From the NCBI RefSeq assembly GCF_009925085.1, contig NZ_JAABNR010000002.1:310001-374000 (forward strand): a DNA stretch of 64,000 nucleotides. Reading direction: 5' to 3'. Under the pieces are notes generated by a model, which saw nothing but the letters and a program-made list of their open reading frames with translations, was not told where the DNA came from and did no database searches. The stretch's first letter is position 1. Every line of letters begins with the position of its first letter. Shown here piece by piece: positions 33,287-42,311 of the stretch. This DNA comes from Stagnihabitans tardus. GTDB lineage: Bacteria > Pseudomonadota > Alphaproteobacteria > Rhodobacterales > Rhodobacteraceae. The position numbers and the translations under genes were made by a program.

Positions 33287-33386
33287 CGGAGAGGGCGACT
33301 GTCGGTGCGGCGCCATGGCGCTTCGCATCAGCGATTGCGCGGCGGGGGCTTGATCTGTAAACCGCCTTGAAACTTTGGAGGTCACA

Positions 33387-34211
33387 ATGTCGCATGCCGC
33401 ACTCGAATCCGCCATCGAAGCCGCCTGGGAGGTTCGCGACACGCTGAACGCCCAGACCAGGGGCGAGACCCGCGACGCCATCGAGGCGACGCTGGAGGCC
33501 TTGGACAAGGGCGCCCTGCGCGTGGCCGAGAAGCGCGGCAATGACTGGCATGTGAACCAATGGGCCAAGAAGGCGGTGCTTCTCTCCTTCCGCCTGACCG
33601 ACATGTACGAGATTTCGGGGTCGAATGGCGGGTCGAACTGGTGGGACAAGGTGCCGTCGAAATGGCAGGGCTGGACGGAAGGCGACTGGAAGGCGGCCGG
33701 CTTCCGCGCCGTGCCGGGGTCGATCGTGCGGCGCTCGGCCTATATCGCCAAGGGGGTCGTGCTGATGCCCTCTTTCGTCAACATCGGCGCCTTTGTCGAT
33801 GAGGGCTCCATGGTCGATGGCTGGGCCACGGTGGGCTCCTGCGCGCAGATCGGCAAGAATGTGCATCTGTCGGGCGGGGTCGGCATCGGTGGGGTCCTGG
33901 AGCCCATGCAGGCGGGCCCGACGATCATCGAGGACAATTGCTTCATCGGCGCGCGGTCCGAGGTCGTCGAGGGCTGCATCGTGCGTGAGGGCTCGGTCCT
34001 GGGGATGGGGGTCTTCATCGGCAAGTCGACCAAGATCGTCGACCGCGAGACCGGGGAAGTCATGTATGGCGAAGTGCCTGCGGGCTCGGTCGTCGTGGCG
34101 GGCTCGATGCCCTCCAAGGGCGGGGTGAACCTGTATTGCGCGGTCATCGTCAAGCGGGTGGATGCGCAGACGCGGTCGAAGACCTCGATCAACGAGCTGC
34201 TGCGCGACTGA
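33387..34211 (+). CDS. dapD: 2,3,4,5-tetrahydropyridine-2,6-dicarboxylate N-succinyltransferase
   Basis: Succinylase step of lysine and diaminopimelate synthesis. 274 aa: [47 protein letters not shown]-type segment ([14 protein letters not shown]), then the left-handed hexapeptide beta-helix ([80 protein letters not shown]). A TTGGAGGTCAC site precedes ATG 33387. dapE is 2.2 kb downstream; the pathway pair is split by three genes. Confidence 0.97.
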   Translation: MSHAALESAIEAAWEVRDTLNAQTRGETRDAIEATLEALDKGALRVAEKRGNDWHVNQWAKKAVLLSFRLTDMYEISGSNGGSNWWDKVPSKWQGWTEGDWKAAGFRAVPGSIVRRSAYIAKGVVLMPSFVNIGAFVDEGSMVDGWATVGSCAQIGKNVHLSGGVGIGGVLEPMQAGPTIIEDNCFIGARSEVVEGCIVREGSVLGMGVFIGKSTKIVDRETGEVMYGEVPAGSVVVAGSMPSKGGVNLYCAVIVKRVDAQTRSKTSINELLRD

Positions 34212-34285
34212 AGCGGCGCCCGGTTCAGCGCCTGGTCTGAGACCAAGGGCGCAGGCGGCATCGGCCCAAGGTCTGATTTTTCGCT

Positions 34286-34315
34286 GGCCCTCGGTCCCTG
34301 ACCGGGGGCCTTTTT
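34286..34315 (+). terminator. Intrinsic terminator after dapD
   Basis: GGCCCTCGGTC and GACCGGGGGCC form an 11-bp stem (one G-T pair) followed by TTTTTC, 75 bases after the dapD stop. Confidence 0.75.
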
Positions 34316-34370
34316 CTGCGGCAGATTGGGGACAGAAACCGCGTATCCCAATGACCCGAAAGGTTACAGA

Positions 34371-34550
34371 ATGAAGACCCTGATCGCCGCCGTTCTTCTT
34401 GCCGCCGTCGCCGCCCCCGTGCTGGCCATGGACCATGCCTGGACCACCACCGCCACGGGCGTCACGGTCGACACCGTCATGCCGGGCATGGATATCCTGG
34501 GCCGCCGCTCGGGCGCCTGCCGCGAGGGCTCGCGCTGCGGCGGCGTCTGA
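34371..34550 (+). CDS. Small secreted protein, 59 aa
   Basis: Signal peptide MKTLIAAVLLAAVAAPVLA, then a mature part of about 40 residues (MDHAWTTTATGVTVDTVMPG then MDILGRRSGACREGSRCGGV) with two cysteines. No known family. The gene has its own terminators on both sides, so it is an independent small transcription unit between dapD and the next gene. A weak AAAGG ribosome site. Confidence 0.65.
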   Translation: MKTLIAAVLLAAVAAPVLAMDHAWTTTATGVTVDTVMPGMDILGRRSGACREGSRCGGV

Positions 34551-34570
34551 GGTCCCGGACCTTGACGTGG

Positions 34571-34597
34571 AAGCCCCGGGCAGGACCCGGGGCTTTT
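34571..34597 (+). terminator. Intrinsic terminator after the small secreted protein gene
   Basis: AAGCCCCGGG-CAGGA-CCCGGGGCTTTT, a strong GC stem ending in T's, 20 bases after the stop codon. Confidence 0.8.
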
Positions 34598-34702
34598 CGT
34601 TTTGGCCCCGGGGGCCTTGGGCTTTTGGGTTTGCGCCGGGGGGGGCGGTGCTGGTAGAAGCGCGCGATCCAAACCGGCTTGACGCCACAGAGGGGCCCTC
34701 CG

Positions 34703-35056
34703 ATGACCGACGAACCCATGCCCGAAGACAAGCCGGTCAAGACCAAGCGGCCCCAGCAGGTCTATACTTTGCTGGTCGAGGTCGGGCGCAAGGCCGAGGA
34801 TGGTCTGCCGCCCAAGGCCACGGGGGCGGGGCTCTTGTGCTATGCCTCGGGCGTGGACGAGGAAGAGGCCGTGCGCGAGACGGTGGCCATCCTGAAGACC
34901 GCCGATATGGCTCCGCTGGATGTGCAGGGCTATGGCACGCTGGAAGAGCGCGAGGCGGCGGGGGATGAGATCGACGCGGAGGAGCGGGCGCTGATGGCCC
35001 GCGCCCTGGCCGAGAATTCGGTCATCGTGGCCCAGGTCACGCCGTTTTTCGACTGA
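34703..35056 (+). CDS. Uncharacterised protein, 117 aa
   Basis: MTDEPMPEDKPVKTKRPQQV leads into VYTLLVEVGRKAEDGLPPKA, GAGLLCYASGVDEEEAVRET and AILKTADMAPLDVQGYGTLE. It resembles an alpha/beta ferredoxin-like fold by pattern, but I cannot name a family. Acidic at its end, soluble. Three bases upstream lies CTCCG, and no strong ribosome site is visible. The downstream gap carries repeat cluster B. Confidence 0.7.
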   Translation: MTDEPMPEDKPVKTKRPQQVYTLLVEVGRKAEDGLPPKATGAGLLCYASGVDEEEAVRETVAILKTADMAPLDVQGYGTLEEREAAGDEIDAEERALMARALAENSVIVAQVTPFFD

Positions 35057-35070
35057 GGGGGCTCGGGGGC

Positions 35071-35318
35071 CCTGCCGACTGTGCTGGGTCGCCTGAAGAC
35101 CTGGCGTCGTCCTGCCGACCCGGGCGGGTGGGCCCTGCCGACTGACCCCTCCCGCGAGGCTTTCACGCGTCGTCCTGCCGACTGTGCGCGGTCGCGCGGG
35201 TGACGCGGTCTCCGGTGACCCGGGCCGAGGGTTCCGGACCCGTGCCGCCACGACCAGGGTGCAGTCGGCGGAGCCCAAGGTAGGGCGGTTCAGGGCTGAG
35301 GGCGCAGTCGGCAGCGCC
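35071..35318. repeat. Cluster B of the CCTGCCGACTG repeat family
   Basis: Three copies of CCTGCCGACTG in forward orientation begin at 35071, 35134 and 35174, and a degenerate CCTGCCGACC lies at 35111. Two inverted copies, CAGTCGGCGG and CAGTCGGCAG, sit near 35262 and 35305. The cluster fills a convergent gap between the 117-aa gene and the Hint-domain gene. Confidence 0.75.
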
Positions 35319-35320
35319 CC

Positions 35321-36313
35321 TCAGGCCACATGCCGCAGCGCCACCCTTCCCAAGAGCGCCAGGAGCGGCGTCGTCTCCCAATCGGCCAGGGTGCGGCGCG
35401 GGGCCACCTCACCAGGCGCGGCATGGGACATCAGGCAGCAGCCGTCCACTAGGATCAGTGCCGGGCGGCCGAGGTCGAGGGCCAGGCCCTCGATCACCGG
35501 GCGGCGCTCTTCGCGCTGGGCCAGCGACCCGTCGCAGAGCGCAAGGGCCGGCACCAGGGCCTCTTCCGTACCGCAGAGATATTCCACCGAGGCCCCCGAG
35601 ATCAGGATCGGCTGATCGGCCGAGACCAGGATGTCGGAGGTGAGCCCGAAGAAGGGGCTGCGCAACAGGATCGGCGCGAAGCTGCCCCTTGCGGGCAGGC
35701 GGCGCGGGATCAGGCGGTGCAGGGGCAGGGCGCCCTCGTCCAGGGTCAGGATGCCATCGCCGGGTGCCAGGTCGCGGGCGGCCACCGGGCCCCGCGTGGT
35801 GTCGATCAGACTTTGCGGGCCGATCCAGGGCGCATGGGCGGGCAGGCTCTGCGCCTCGGTCAGCCCATACCAGAGGAGCGCATTGGCCCGCCTCGCCACC
35901 TGCAATTCCGCCACGCGGATCGCCATGGCCCCCACGCCCGGTGCCGCACGGTCATGGCCCGGGCTGCCTATCACCCGCAGCTCCATCCGCCAGCGGCCCG
36001 AGCGCGCCTCGAAGCGGAAGGAGACCCTTGCCGTGGCGCGCAGCGCGGGCAGGGCTCCGGCCAGGCGGTGGTTGACGAGGCGCGCGCCCTGGCGGTGGGT
36101 CAGGGTGATCCCGGCCTCGGGGTCGGCATAGAGCGAGAGTTGTGCCTCGCCCTCGGCGCGAAGGAGGACCTGGGGCCGTTCCAGCGGCAGGGCGAATTCG
36201 GCGACCAGGAGGCCGGAGGTCAGAAGATCGTTGTCCGGCGCGCGCCCCGGGGGGAGCACCATGTCCGAGAGAACCCGCCATTCCATCGAAGGGGTTTCGT
36301 GAGCCTGTGTCAT
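35321..36313 (-). CDS. Hint-domain protein (Hedgehog/intein Hint_2)
   Basis: 330 aa. The C-terminal half has the Hint_2 pattern: [80 protein letters not shown]. The N-terminal half is a beta-rich region of unknown role ([37 protein letters not shown]). The motif STPVDTPAGPRPARDLRPGD seen in related Rhodobacterales proteins is only partly matched; the expected start-of-Hint Cys/Ser is not obvious. In this order such proteins are usually extracellular or of unknown function. Confidence 0.8.
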   Translation of the reverse strand: MTQAHETPSMEWRVLSDMVLPPGRAPDNDLLTSGLLVAEFALPLERPQVLLRAEGEAQLSLYADPEAGITLTHRQGARLVNHRLAGALPALRATARVSFRFEARSGRWRMELRVIGSPGHDRAAPGVGAMAIRVAELQVARRANALLWYGLTEAQSLPAHAPWIGPQSLIDTTRGPVAARDLAPGDGILTLDEGALPLHRLIPRRLPARGSFAPILLRSPFFGLTSDILVSADQPILISGASVEYLCGTEEALVPALALCDGSLAQREERRPVIEGLALDLGRPALILVDGCCLMSHAAPGEVAPRRTLADWETTPLLALLGRVALRHVA

Positions 36314-36427
36314 GCCTGCCTCGTTCCGGTCTGCCTGGCCTTGGGGACAGGTCTGCGCCGGATTTCGTGCAGGATAGCGCGGGGCTTGGCGCTTGTCATC
36401 CGGCTTTGGCTTGGGCATGAAAGGGGG

Positions 36428-37561
36428 ATGGATGCCATCGATCTCACCTCCCGCCTCATTCGCTGCCCCTCCGTCACGCCGGACGAAGGAGGGGCCCTGG
36501 TGCTTTTGGAACAGGTGCTTTCCGCTGCGGGCTTTGCCTGCACGCGGGTGGACCGGGGCGGCGTCTCGAACCTCTTTGCCCGTTGGGGCGCGCGCGGGGC
36601 GAACAAGAGCTTCGGGTTCAACGGCCATACCGATGTCGTGCCGGTGGGCGATGCGGCGGCCTGGACCCATGATCCCTTTGGCGCGGAGGTCGTGGACGGG
36701 GTCATGTATGGGCGCGGCGCCACCGACATGAAGTCGGGCGTCGCGGCCTTTGTCGCGGCAGCGGTGGATTTCGTGACCACGACCCCGCCCGATGGAGCGG
36801 TGGTCATCACGATCACCGGGGATGAAGAGGGGCCTTCGGTCGATGGCACGGTGGCGTTGCTGGACTGGATGGTCTCGAACGGCGAGAAGATGAGCCATTG
36901 CCTGGTGGGCGAGCCCACTTGCCCCAACGAGATGGGCGAGATGATGAAGATCGGCCGTCGTGGCTCCTTGACGGCCTGGTTCACGGCGGAGGGGGTGCAG
37001 GGGCATTCGGCCTATCCGCACCGGGCGCGGAACCCGATGAGCGCGCTGGTGAAGCTTTTGGCGCGGATCGACCGGCCGCTGGATGAGGGGACGGCGCATT
37101 TCGATGCCTCGACCCTTGCCATCACCACGGTCGATTGCGGGAACCCGGCGACCAATGTGATCCCGGCCAAGGGGCAGGCGACGGTCAACATCCGCTTCAA
37201 CGATGCCCATTCCGGGGCGAGCCTGACGGAGTGGCTGCGGGGGGAGGCGGCTGCGGTCGAGGCCGAGACCGGGGTGAAGATCGGGGTCAGGGTCAATATC
37301 TCGGGCGAGAGTTTCGTGACGGCGCCGGGGGCGTTCACCGAGCTGGTTGCGCGGTCGGTGGAGGCCGAGACGGGGCGGCGGCCCGTGGCCTCGACCTCGG
37401 GCGGGACCTCGGATGCGCGGTTCGTGAAGGATCATTGCCCGGTGGTGGAGTTCGGGCTCGTGGGGCGGACCATGCACCAGGTCGATGAATGCGTGCCCGT
37501 GGCGCAAATCGCGCAGTTGCAGGCGATCTATGGGCGGATCCTGAGGGATTACTTCGCCTGA
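36428..37561 (+). CDS. dapE: Succinyl-diaminopimelate desuccinylase
   Basis: Removes succinate to give LL-diaminopimelate in lysine and murein synthesis. 377 aa, M20 metallopeptidase fold: [31 protein letters not shown] (metal His), [27 protein letters not shown] (catalytic Glu), [33 protein letters not shown] and HQVDECVPV. The ATG follows AAGGGGG. Divergent from the Hint gene. Confidence 0.96.
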   Translation: MDAIDLTSRLIRCPSVTPDEGGALVLLEQVLSAAGFACTRVDRGGVSNLFARWGARGANKSFGFNGHTDVVPVGDAAAWTHDPFGAEVVDGVMYGRGATDMKSGVAAFVAAAVDFVTTTPPDGAVVITITGDEEGPSVDGTVALLDWMVSNGEKMSHCLVGEPTCPNEMGEMMKIGRRGSLTAWFTAEGVQGHSAYPHRARNPMSALVKLLARIDRPLDEGTAHFDASTLAITTVDCGNPATNVIPAKGQATVNIRFNDAHSGASLTEWLRGEAAAVEAETGVKIGVRVNISGESFVTAPGAFTELVARSVEAETGRRPVASTSGGTSDARFVKDHCPVVEFGLVGRTMHQVDECVPVAQIAQLQAIYGRILRDYFA

Positions 37562-37614
37562 CGGGCGGGGGCTCTGCCGTCGGAGAGTCTGGCGGCGGGG
37601 TTTGTGGGGCCCTT

Positions 37615-37732
37615 GGGCTCTGCCGACTGGGGGGGCGGGGCCTTTGGCCCTTCGTGGCCCTGCCGACTGCCGGGGAGGGCTCTGCCGACTGGACCCGGGG
37701 CCTGTCAGGGCCCGGGGGCAGACCTGCCGACC
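37615..37732. repeat. Cluster C of the CCTGCCGACTG repeat family
   Basis: CTCTGCCGACTG at about 37618 and 37680, CCTGCCGACTG at 37659, and degenerate CCTGCCGACC at 37723, plus an imperfect CTCTGCCGTCGG at 37572. All share one orientation, in the gap between dapE and the GNAT gene. Confidence 0.7.
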
Positions 37733-37849
37733 CCGGGGGTGGCGACGCTTCGGGCTTTGGACAGCTGGCGCCGGGGCGCTGTTGTCGGGCATTCGGGTTG
37801 GCGGGTCTTGGGCGGGGGAGCCTTTGCCCCGGAGCGAGAGGGGAAAATC

Positions 37850-38266
37850 ATGGCGGTGACCATCGCCGAGACGAGGGACATTGCGCTGTGCCGCAGGCTG
37901 CGCCGCATCGTCTTCATCGAGGAACAGGGGGTCTCCGAGGCTGATGAGCTGGATGATCTCGATCCGGTGGCGATCCATCTCCTGGCCGAAGAGGGGGCGC
38001 CGCTCGGCTCGGCGCGGCTTTTGGTTCTGGGCGACACGGGCAAGATCGGCCGTGTCTGCGTGCTGGCAGAGGCGCGGGGGCGGGGGATCGGGGCGGCCCT
38101 GATCCGGGCCGCCGTCGCCCGTTTTCGCGACATGGGTCTCGCGCGCGTGATCTTGGGGGCGCAGGTCCATGCCCTGGGCTTCTACGAGGCCCTGGGTTTC
38201 GAGGCCCTGGGCGAGGTCTATGACGACGCGGGCATCCCGCATCGGGACATGGTGCTGAGGCTCTGA
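37850..38266 (+). CDS. GNAT-family N-acetyltransferase (ElaA-like)
   Basis: 138 aa: MAVTIAETRDIALCRRLRRI, VFIEEQGVSEADELDDLDPV, LLVLGDTGKIGRVCVLAEAR, GRGIGAALIRAAVARFRDMG (the acetyl-CoA loop RGRGIGAAL), VHALGFYEALGFEALG and DAGIPHRDMVL. This matches the ElaA-like pattern of small acetyltransferases; substrate unknown. Confidence 0.88.
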   Translation: MAVTIAETRDIALCRRLRRIVFIEEQGVSEADELDDLDPVAIHLLAEEGAPLGSARLLVLGDTGKIGRVCVLAEARGRGIGAALIRAAVARFRDMGLARVILGAQVHALGFYEALGFEALGEVYDDAGIPHRDMVLRL

Positions 38267-38340
38267 GCGCGGGGCCGCCTGCGCATCCGCTTGACGCCGT
38301 CCTCGACGGAGCCGCTGAGGCTGTGAGCGCGGGGTCGCCT
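38254..38340. repeat. Duplicated 27-bp end of the acetyltransferase gene
   Basis: GCTGAGGCTCTGAGCGCGGG and the next seven bases (38254-38280, including the GNAT stop) are repeated with two changes at 38314-38340, a spacing of exactly 60 bases. This looks like a small local duplication. Confidence 0.6.
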
Positions 38341-38343
38341 TGT

Positions 38344-40140
38344 TCAGGCGGCGATCCAGCCCCCGCCCTCGTCCTGGCTTGGCGCGGGTTTTGGCGCGGC
38401 CTTGGCTGCCCCCTTCGTCCGGCCGAGGGCAAAGCGGCTGACGATCCTGTCCAGGTCCATCGCCTCTTCCTCGACCGCGCGGGACGCGGCGCCGCTTTCC
38501 TCCGCCATGGCGGCGTTTTGCTGCGTCACCTGATCCAGCTGTGCCACGCCGAGGTTGATCTCGTGCAGCGCGCGGGCCTGTTCGCCCGAACCGCGCGCAA
38601 TCTGTGACACCAGGTCCGAGATCCGCGCGACCTGGGTCACCACGGCATTCAGCGCGCTGCGCGCCTGATCGACCTGCTGGACGCCCTTCTCGACCTGCTG
38701 GGCCGAGGCGCCGATCAGGCCCTTGATCTCTTTCGCCGCCGTCGAGGACCTTTGCGCGAGCGCCCGCACCTCGGAGGCCACGACGGCGAAGCCGCGCCCG
38801 GCATCGCCTGCGCGCGCGGCCTCGACCCCGGCGTTCAGCGCCAGGAGATTGGTCTGGAAGGCAATGTCGTCGATCACCCCGATGATCTGGGAAATCTGGC
38901 TCGAGGAGGCCTCGATCTCGTGCATGGCGCTGACGGCCGAAAGCACGACCGTGCCGCTGTGCTCGACCTCGTTGCGGGCGCGCTGGACGACCTCTTCGAC
39001 CTCGCGCGCGTTGCTGGCCGCGCTGTTCATGCCGCCGGTCACCTGTTCCAGCGCGGCGGCGGTCTCTTCCAGCGTGGCGGCCTGGTTCTCGGTCCGGCTG
39101 GCCAGGTTCTCGGAGGCGCGGCTGAGATCGCTGGACTGGGCGCGGATCGTGGTGCTGACCTCGACCACCTGGTGGATCGACTGGCGCAGCTGCTGGGCGG
39201 CCTGGTTGAAATCGCTCCGCAGGCTGTCATAGCTGCCCGTGAAATTGCCGGTGATCTCTGCCGCCAGGTTGCCCTGGGCGAGATCGCGGAGGCCCTGACC
39301 CAGCGCTGCGATGATCTGCGCGGCTTCGTCCTGCTGGGCGTCGCGTTCGGCCATCATCGCCACGACGCGCTCCGAGACCCGGTCGATGTCGCGCGCGATG
39401 GCGCCGATGTCGTCGTTGCGCGTGATCGACCCGATGCGGAAGGCGAAATCGCCGCTGGCCACCTGCGCGAGGGCGCGGCGAAGCCGCCCCATCGGCGTGA
39501 CGATCATCTGGGTCAGCTTCCAGGCGGAAATGCCCATCATCGCCATGGCGATCAACGCGCCGACGCCACCCAGAAGGCCGTAAAGCTTCGTCTTGCCGCG
39601 ATTTTCCTCTTGAAGGGCGGTGCTGACGTTTTCCACCTCCTCGGCCATGGCGGCAAGCTCGACCTCCAGTTTCGAGAAGCTGTCCATGAAGCTTGGCAAC
39701 TGCGCCCGGCCCATGGCGACGTCCTGCAAGGCGATGTCGACGGTCGAGCGGGCGGTTTTCACATAGGTCTCTACCATGGGCCGCGCCGCATCGACCCGCG
39801 CGCTGAGCGTCGGGAAGTCGTCGATGGCCTCCAGCATGGCGAATTCGGCCTCGATCCCCGCAATGGCGGATTCCAGCCTTTCCCGCGCCTTTTCCTTTTC
39901 CCCCGGCGTGGCGTTGGGGCCGGTCAGGACACCGGTGACGGTCGCAGCCTCGATCCCTTCGTGGAACATGTCGGTCGTGACCGTGTGCCGCGTCACCTGG
40001 CCCAGGATCACCTGCCGGTCATAGCTGAGCGAGGATTGGTAGAAGGCCAAGCCCCAAAGCCCGGCTATCGCCATGACCGCCAGCATCGAAATCGCCCCGA
40101 TGATATAAAGCGCGGTGCGAATCGGAATCTTGCGCAGCAT
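38344..40140 (-). CDS. Methyl-accepting chemotaxis protein
   Basis: 598-aa chemoreceptor with an N-terminal helix ([20 protein letters not shown]), a periplasmic four-helix-bundle-like region (about 35-185), a second helix ([20 protein letters not shown]), a HAMP linker, and the cytoplasmic signalling domain. The hairpin tip reads [40 protein letters not shown]. The C-terminal tail ends GGGWIAA with no CheR-binding pentapeptide (xWxxF). Ligand unknown. No che genes are adjacent. Confidence 0.94.
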   Translation of the reverse strand: MLRKIPIRTALYIIGAISMLAVMAIAGLWGLAFYQSSLSYDRQVILGQVTRHTVTTDMFHEGIEAATVTGVLTGPNATPGEKEKARERLESAIAGIEAEFAMLEAIDDFPTLSARVDAARPMVETYVKTARSTVDIALQDVAMGRAQLPSFMDSFSKLEVELAAMAEEVENVSTALQEENRGKTKLYGLLGGVGALIAMAMMGISAWKLTQMIVTPMGRLRRALAQVASGDFAFRIGSITRNDDIGAIARDIDRVSERVVAMMAERDAQQDEAAQIIAALGQGLRDLAQGNLAAEITGNFTGSYDSLRSDFNQAAQQLRQSIHQVVEVSTTIRAQSSDLSRASENLASRTENQAATLEETAAALEQVTGGMNSAASNAREVEEVVQRARNEVEHSGTVVLSAVSAMHEIEASSSQISQIIGVIDDIAFQTNLLALNAGVEAARAGDAGRGFAVVASEVRALAQRSSTAAKEIKGLIGASAQQVEKGVQQVDQARSALNAVVTQVARISDLVSQIARGSGEQARALHEINLGVAQLDQVTQQNAAMAEESGAASRAVEEEAMDLDRIVSRFALGRTKGAAKAAPKPAPSQDEGGGWIAA

Positions 40141-40208
40141 GTCCTGCCCCCTCGTATTGAGAGGCAGACCTTAGCCGCCGATCTCTTAACGCCCGGCAAA
40201 CGCGGATT

Positions 40209-40559
40209 TCAGCAGGCGCCGTTTTCGGTCGGGCAATAGGCATCGCGCAGCGCCGAGACGATCTGCACGACCTCGGATTGCGCGATGGAATAGAGGATCA
40301 TCTTGCCCTGGCGGCGGCTTTTCACCAGCCCCTCGGCGCGCAACCGCATGAGCTGCTGCGACACGGCAGGCTGCGATGTGCCCACGGCCTGGGTCAGGTC
40401 CGAGACATTGCGCTCGCCCCCGATCAGGTTGCACAGGATCTCGAGCCGCCCTTCGTGGCCAAGCGCGCGCAAGAGCGCCACGGCCCGGCCAAGAGCCTCG
40501 CCCTGGCCGCTTGGATCGAAGGCACCCTGCGGCGCCGAGGAGGGGACATTTGCTGTCAT
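40209..40559 (-). CDS. ArsR-family thiol-redox regulator (SqrR/BigR-like)
   Basis: 116-aa repressor. Cys43 (LEILCNLIGG) and Cys109 (RDAYCPTENG) are spaced 66 residues apart, exactly the separation of the sulfide-sensing Cys pair I recall for Rhodobacter SqrR (41/107); a third Cys116 ends the protein. The DNA-binding core is VSDLTQAVGTSQPAVSQQLM RLRAEGLVKSRRQGKMILYS (two adjacent parts). By family knowledge it would respond to persulfide or sulfide. Start MTANVPSS at 40559 chosen over an ATG at 40595. Divergent from a 2-hydroxyacid dehydrogenase with a candidate operator between. Confidence 0.82.
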   Translation of the reverse strand: MTANVPSSAPQGAFDPSGQGEALGRAVALLRALGHEGRLEILCNLIGGERNVSDLTQAVGTSQPAVSQQLMRLRAEGLVKSRRQGKMILYSIAQSEVVQIVSALRDAYCPTENGAC

Positions 40560-40605
40560 GCTGGATAAATGGCGCAGAACCCCTGCCATATTCAAGTCCC
40601 GTGAT

Positions 40606-40627
40606 GCGTTTTCACGATCAAAAACGC
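40606..40627. promoter_or_regulatory. Candidate operator: inverted repeat GCGTTTT-N8-AAAACGC
   Basis: A perfect 7-bp dyad with an 8-bp spacer (CACGATCA) lies between the divergent SqrR-like gene and the dehydrogenase gene. Such spacing suits an ArsR-type operator. A second AT-rich stretch (TATGTTAACGATAACAGA) follows at about 40650. Confidence 0.4.
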
Positions 40628-40687
40628 TCGACAGCCCGGAGGGGTCTGGCTATGTTAACGATAACAGACCCCATAGGTGAGCCTCAG

Positions 40688-41614
40688 ATGACCAAACCCG
40701 TGCTCTTGCAACTCAGCGGCTATCCGGCCTGGGACGAAACCCCCCTGGCCGAAGCCTTCGAGGTCGTGGCGCTGCACAAGGACCCTTCGGTCCTGGCAGC
40801 GGTCGGGCCCCGGGTGCGAGGGATTGCGACCAATGGCGGGCTTGGGGTTCCGGCCGAGGTCTTCGCCGCCTGTCCGAAGCTGGAGATCGTGGCGATCTAT
40901 GGCGTGGGCTACGATGCGGTCGATCTTGACCTGTGCCGGGCGCGGGGCATCCGGGTGACCAACACGCCCGATGTGCTGACCGAGGATTGCGCGGACCTTG
41001 CGGTGGGGATGCTTCTGGCGCTGGCCCGGGGCATCGTCAAGGCGGAGGCCCATGCGCGGGGGCCGTGGAAACAGGGGGCCTTTCCGTTGCAGCGTCGCGT
41101 TGCGGGGATGAAGGTGGGGATCCTTGGCCTCGGCCGGATCGGGGCAGCGGTGGCGGAGCGGCTTTCGGGCTTCGGCTGCGACCTGGCCTATTCGGCGCGG
41201 AGGCCGAAGGACAACGGCATGACCTTCGTGGCCGACCCGGTGGCCTTGGCCGCGCGGTCGGATGCGCTGATCGTCACGACTTTGTCCAATGCCGAGACGC
41301 GTCATATCGTAGGCCCCCAGGTGCTGGCCGCCCTGGGGCCGGAGGGGTTCCTGGTCAATATCTCGCGCGCGGCCTGCATCGACGAAGAGGCCCTGCTGGC
41401 GGCCCTGGAGGCCGGGGGGATCGCGGGGGCGGGGCTCGATGTCTTCGAGGGCGAGCCGCATCTGAACCCGCGCTTCCTGGCCTTGTCCAATGTCGTGCTG
41501 CAACCGCATCACGCCTCGGGCACGGTCGAGACGCGCAAGGCGATGGGGGCCCTGATGCGGGCCAACCTGACCGCGCATTTCGCCGGGCAACCGCTGCCAA
41601 GCGCGGTGGTCTGA
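40688..41614 (+). CDS. D-isomer-specific 2-hydroxyacid dehydrogenase (glyoxylate/hydroxypyruvate reductase type)
   Basis: 308-aa NAD(P)-dependent reductase: ATNGGLGVPAEVFAACPKLE, YGVGYDAVDLDLCRARGIRV, the nucleotide-binding GILGLGRIGAAVAERL (residues about 142-157), ISRAACIDEEALLAALEAGG and the catalytic region VLQPHHASGTVETR. The His in QPHHASGT fits the acid/base. Specific substrate not determined. Start ATG 40688; an upstream frame is unlikely. Confidence 0.88.
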   Translation: MTKPVLLQLSGYPAWDETPLAEAFEVVALHKDPSVLAAVGPRVRGIATNGGLGVPAEVFAACPKLEIVAIYGVGYDAVDLDLCRARGIRVTNTPDVLTEDCADLAVGMLLALARGIVKAEAHARGPWKQGAFPLQRRVAGMKVGILGLGRIGAAVAERLSGFGCDLAYSARRPKDNGMTFVADPVALAARSDALIVTTLSNAETRHIVGPQVLAALGPEGFLVNISRAACIDEEALLAALEAGGIAGAGLDVFEGEPHLNPRFLALSNVVLQPHHASGTVETRKAMGALMRANLTAHFAGQPLPSAVV

Positions 41615-41627
41615 CGGGTGCCGGGGA

Positions 41628-41706
41628 CCCGGGGTATACCCCGGGCTACGCAGCGCAACGGTATCGTCCACGCCCCGCCGCCCCGGGCTTGACCCGGGGC
41701 CTCGAG
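41628..41706. repeat. GTATAC-type and GGCTTGACC-type palindromic repeats
   Basis: CCCGGGGTATACCCCGGGCT (41628-41647) and CCGGGCTTGACCCGGGGCCT (about 41682-41701) lie after the dehydrogenase gene. Both families occur in the 30.2-33.3 kb gaps. Confidence 0.7.
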
Positions 41707-41843
41707 CGTCAAAGCGGGACCCCATGAGCCTGCCCCGCACCTGTGGCCTTCCCGCCACCCCTCTCCCTCGCCGCCGCAAAGAGGTTGCGCGGGGGGCAAG
41801 CCTTTGCCATCCTGCGCTTATTCGACAGCCCGAGGGATAGACC

Positions 41844-42308
41844 ATGACCTTTGCCCAATCCGTCCGCACCTGCCTGTCGAAATATGTCACCTTTTCGGGC
41901 CGGGCGACCCGCTCGGAGTTCTGGTGGTTCGTGCTCTTCTCCATCCTGGGCCTTGGCATCATTTTCGTGATCGGCGCCAGCGTCGCGCGGTCAGGGGCGC
42001 CGCCCTCTGCCGGGTCTGATCTTGGCCAGCAGATCTTGGAGTCAAGTCCGCTGGCCCTGGCGATCTTCGGCTTGGGACTGCTCTTTTACCTCGCCCTGAT
42101 CCTGCCCATGATCGCCGTGACCGTGCGGCGGTTCCATGACCGTGGCCTTTCGGGCTGGCTCTACCTGGGGCTGGTCCTGATCAGCATCGTTCCCCTGGTG
42201 GGCTGGATCGCCTCGCTGGCCTCGCTGGTCATCTGCCTCCTGCCCACCCGGCCCGAGACCAACCGCTACGGCCCCGACCCGCGTCTGTCGATCGCGGATA
42301 CTTTCTGA
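41844..42308 (+). CDS. DUF805 membrane protein
   Basis: 154 aa: MTFAQSVRTCLSKYVTFSGR, ATRSEFWWFVLFSILGLGII, and RRFHDRGLSGWLYLGL with LPTRPETNRYGPDP at the C-terminus. The R(S/A)EFWWF and RFHDxGxSGW signatures define DUF805. Several membrane helices. It begins the run leading into the MoxR operon, three bases before the DUF4129 gene. Confidence 0.9.
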   Translation: MTFAQSVRTCLSKYVTFSGRATRSEFWWFVLFSILGLGIIFVIGASVARSGAPPSAGSDLGQQILESSPLALAIFGLGLLFYLALILPMIAVTVRRFHDRGLSGWLYLGLVLISIVPLVGWIASLASLVICLLPTRPETNRYGPDPRLSIADTF

Positions 42309-42311
42309 ACG

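Noticed and set aside
35717-36427. Long upstream extension of dapE
   Set aside because: It runs antisense through the Hint gene; a clean ribosome site and MDAIDLTSR at 36428 define the start.
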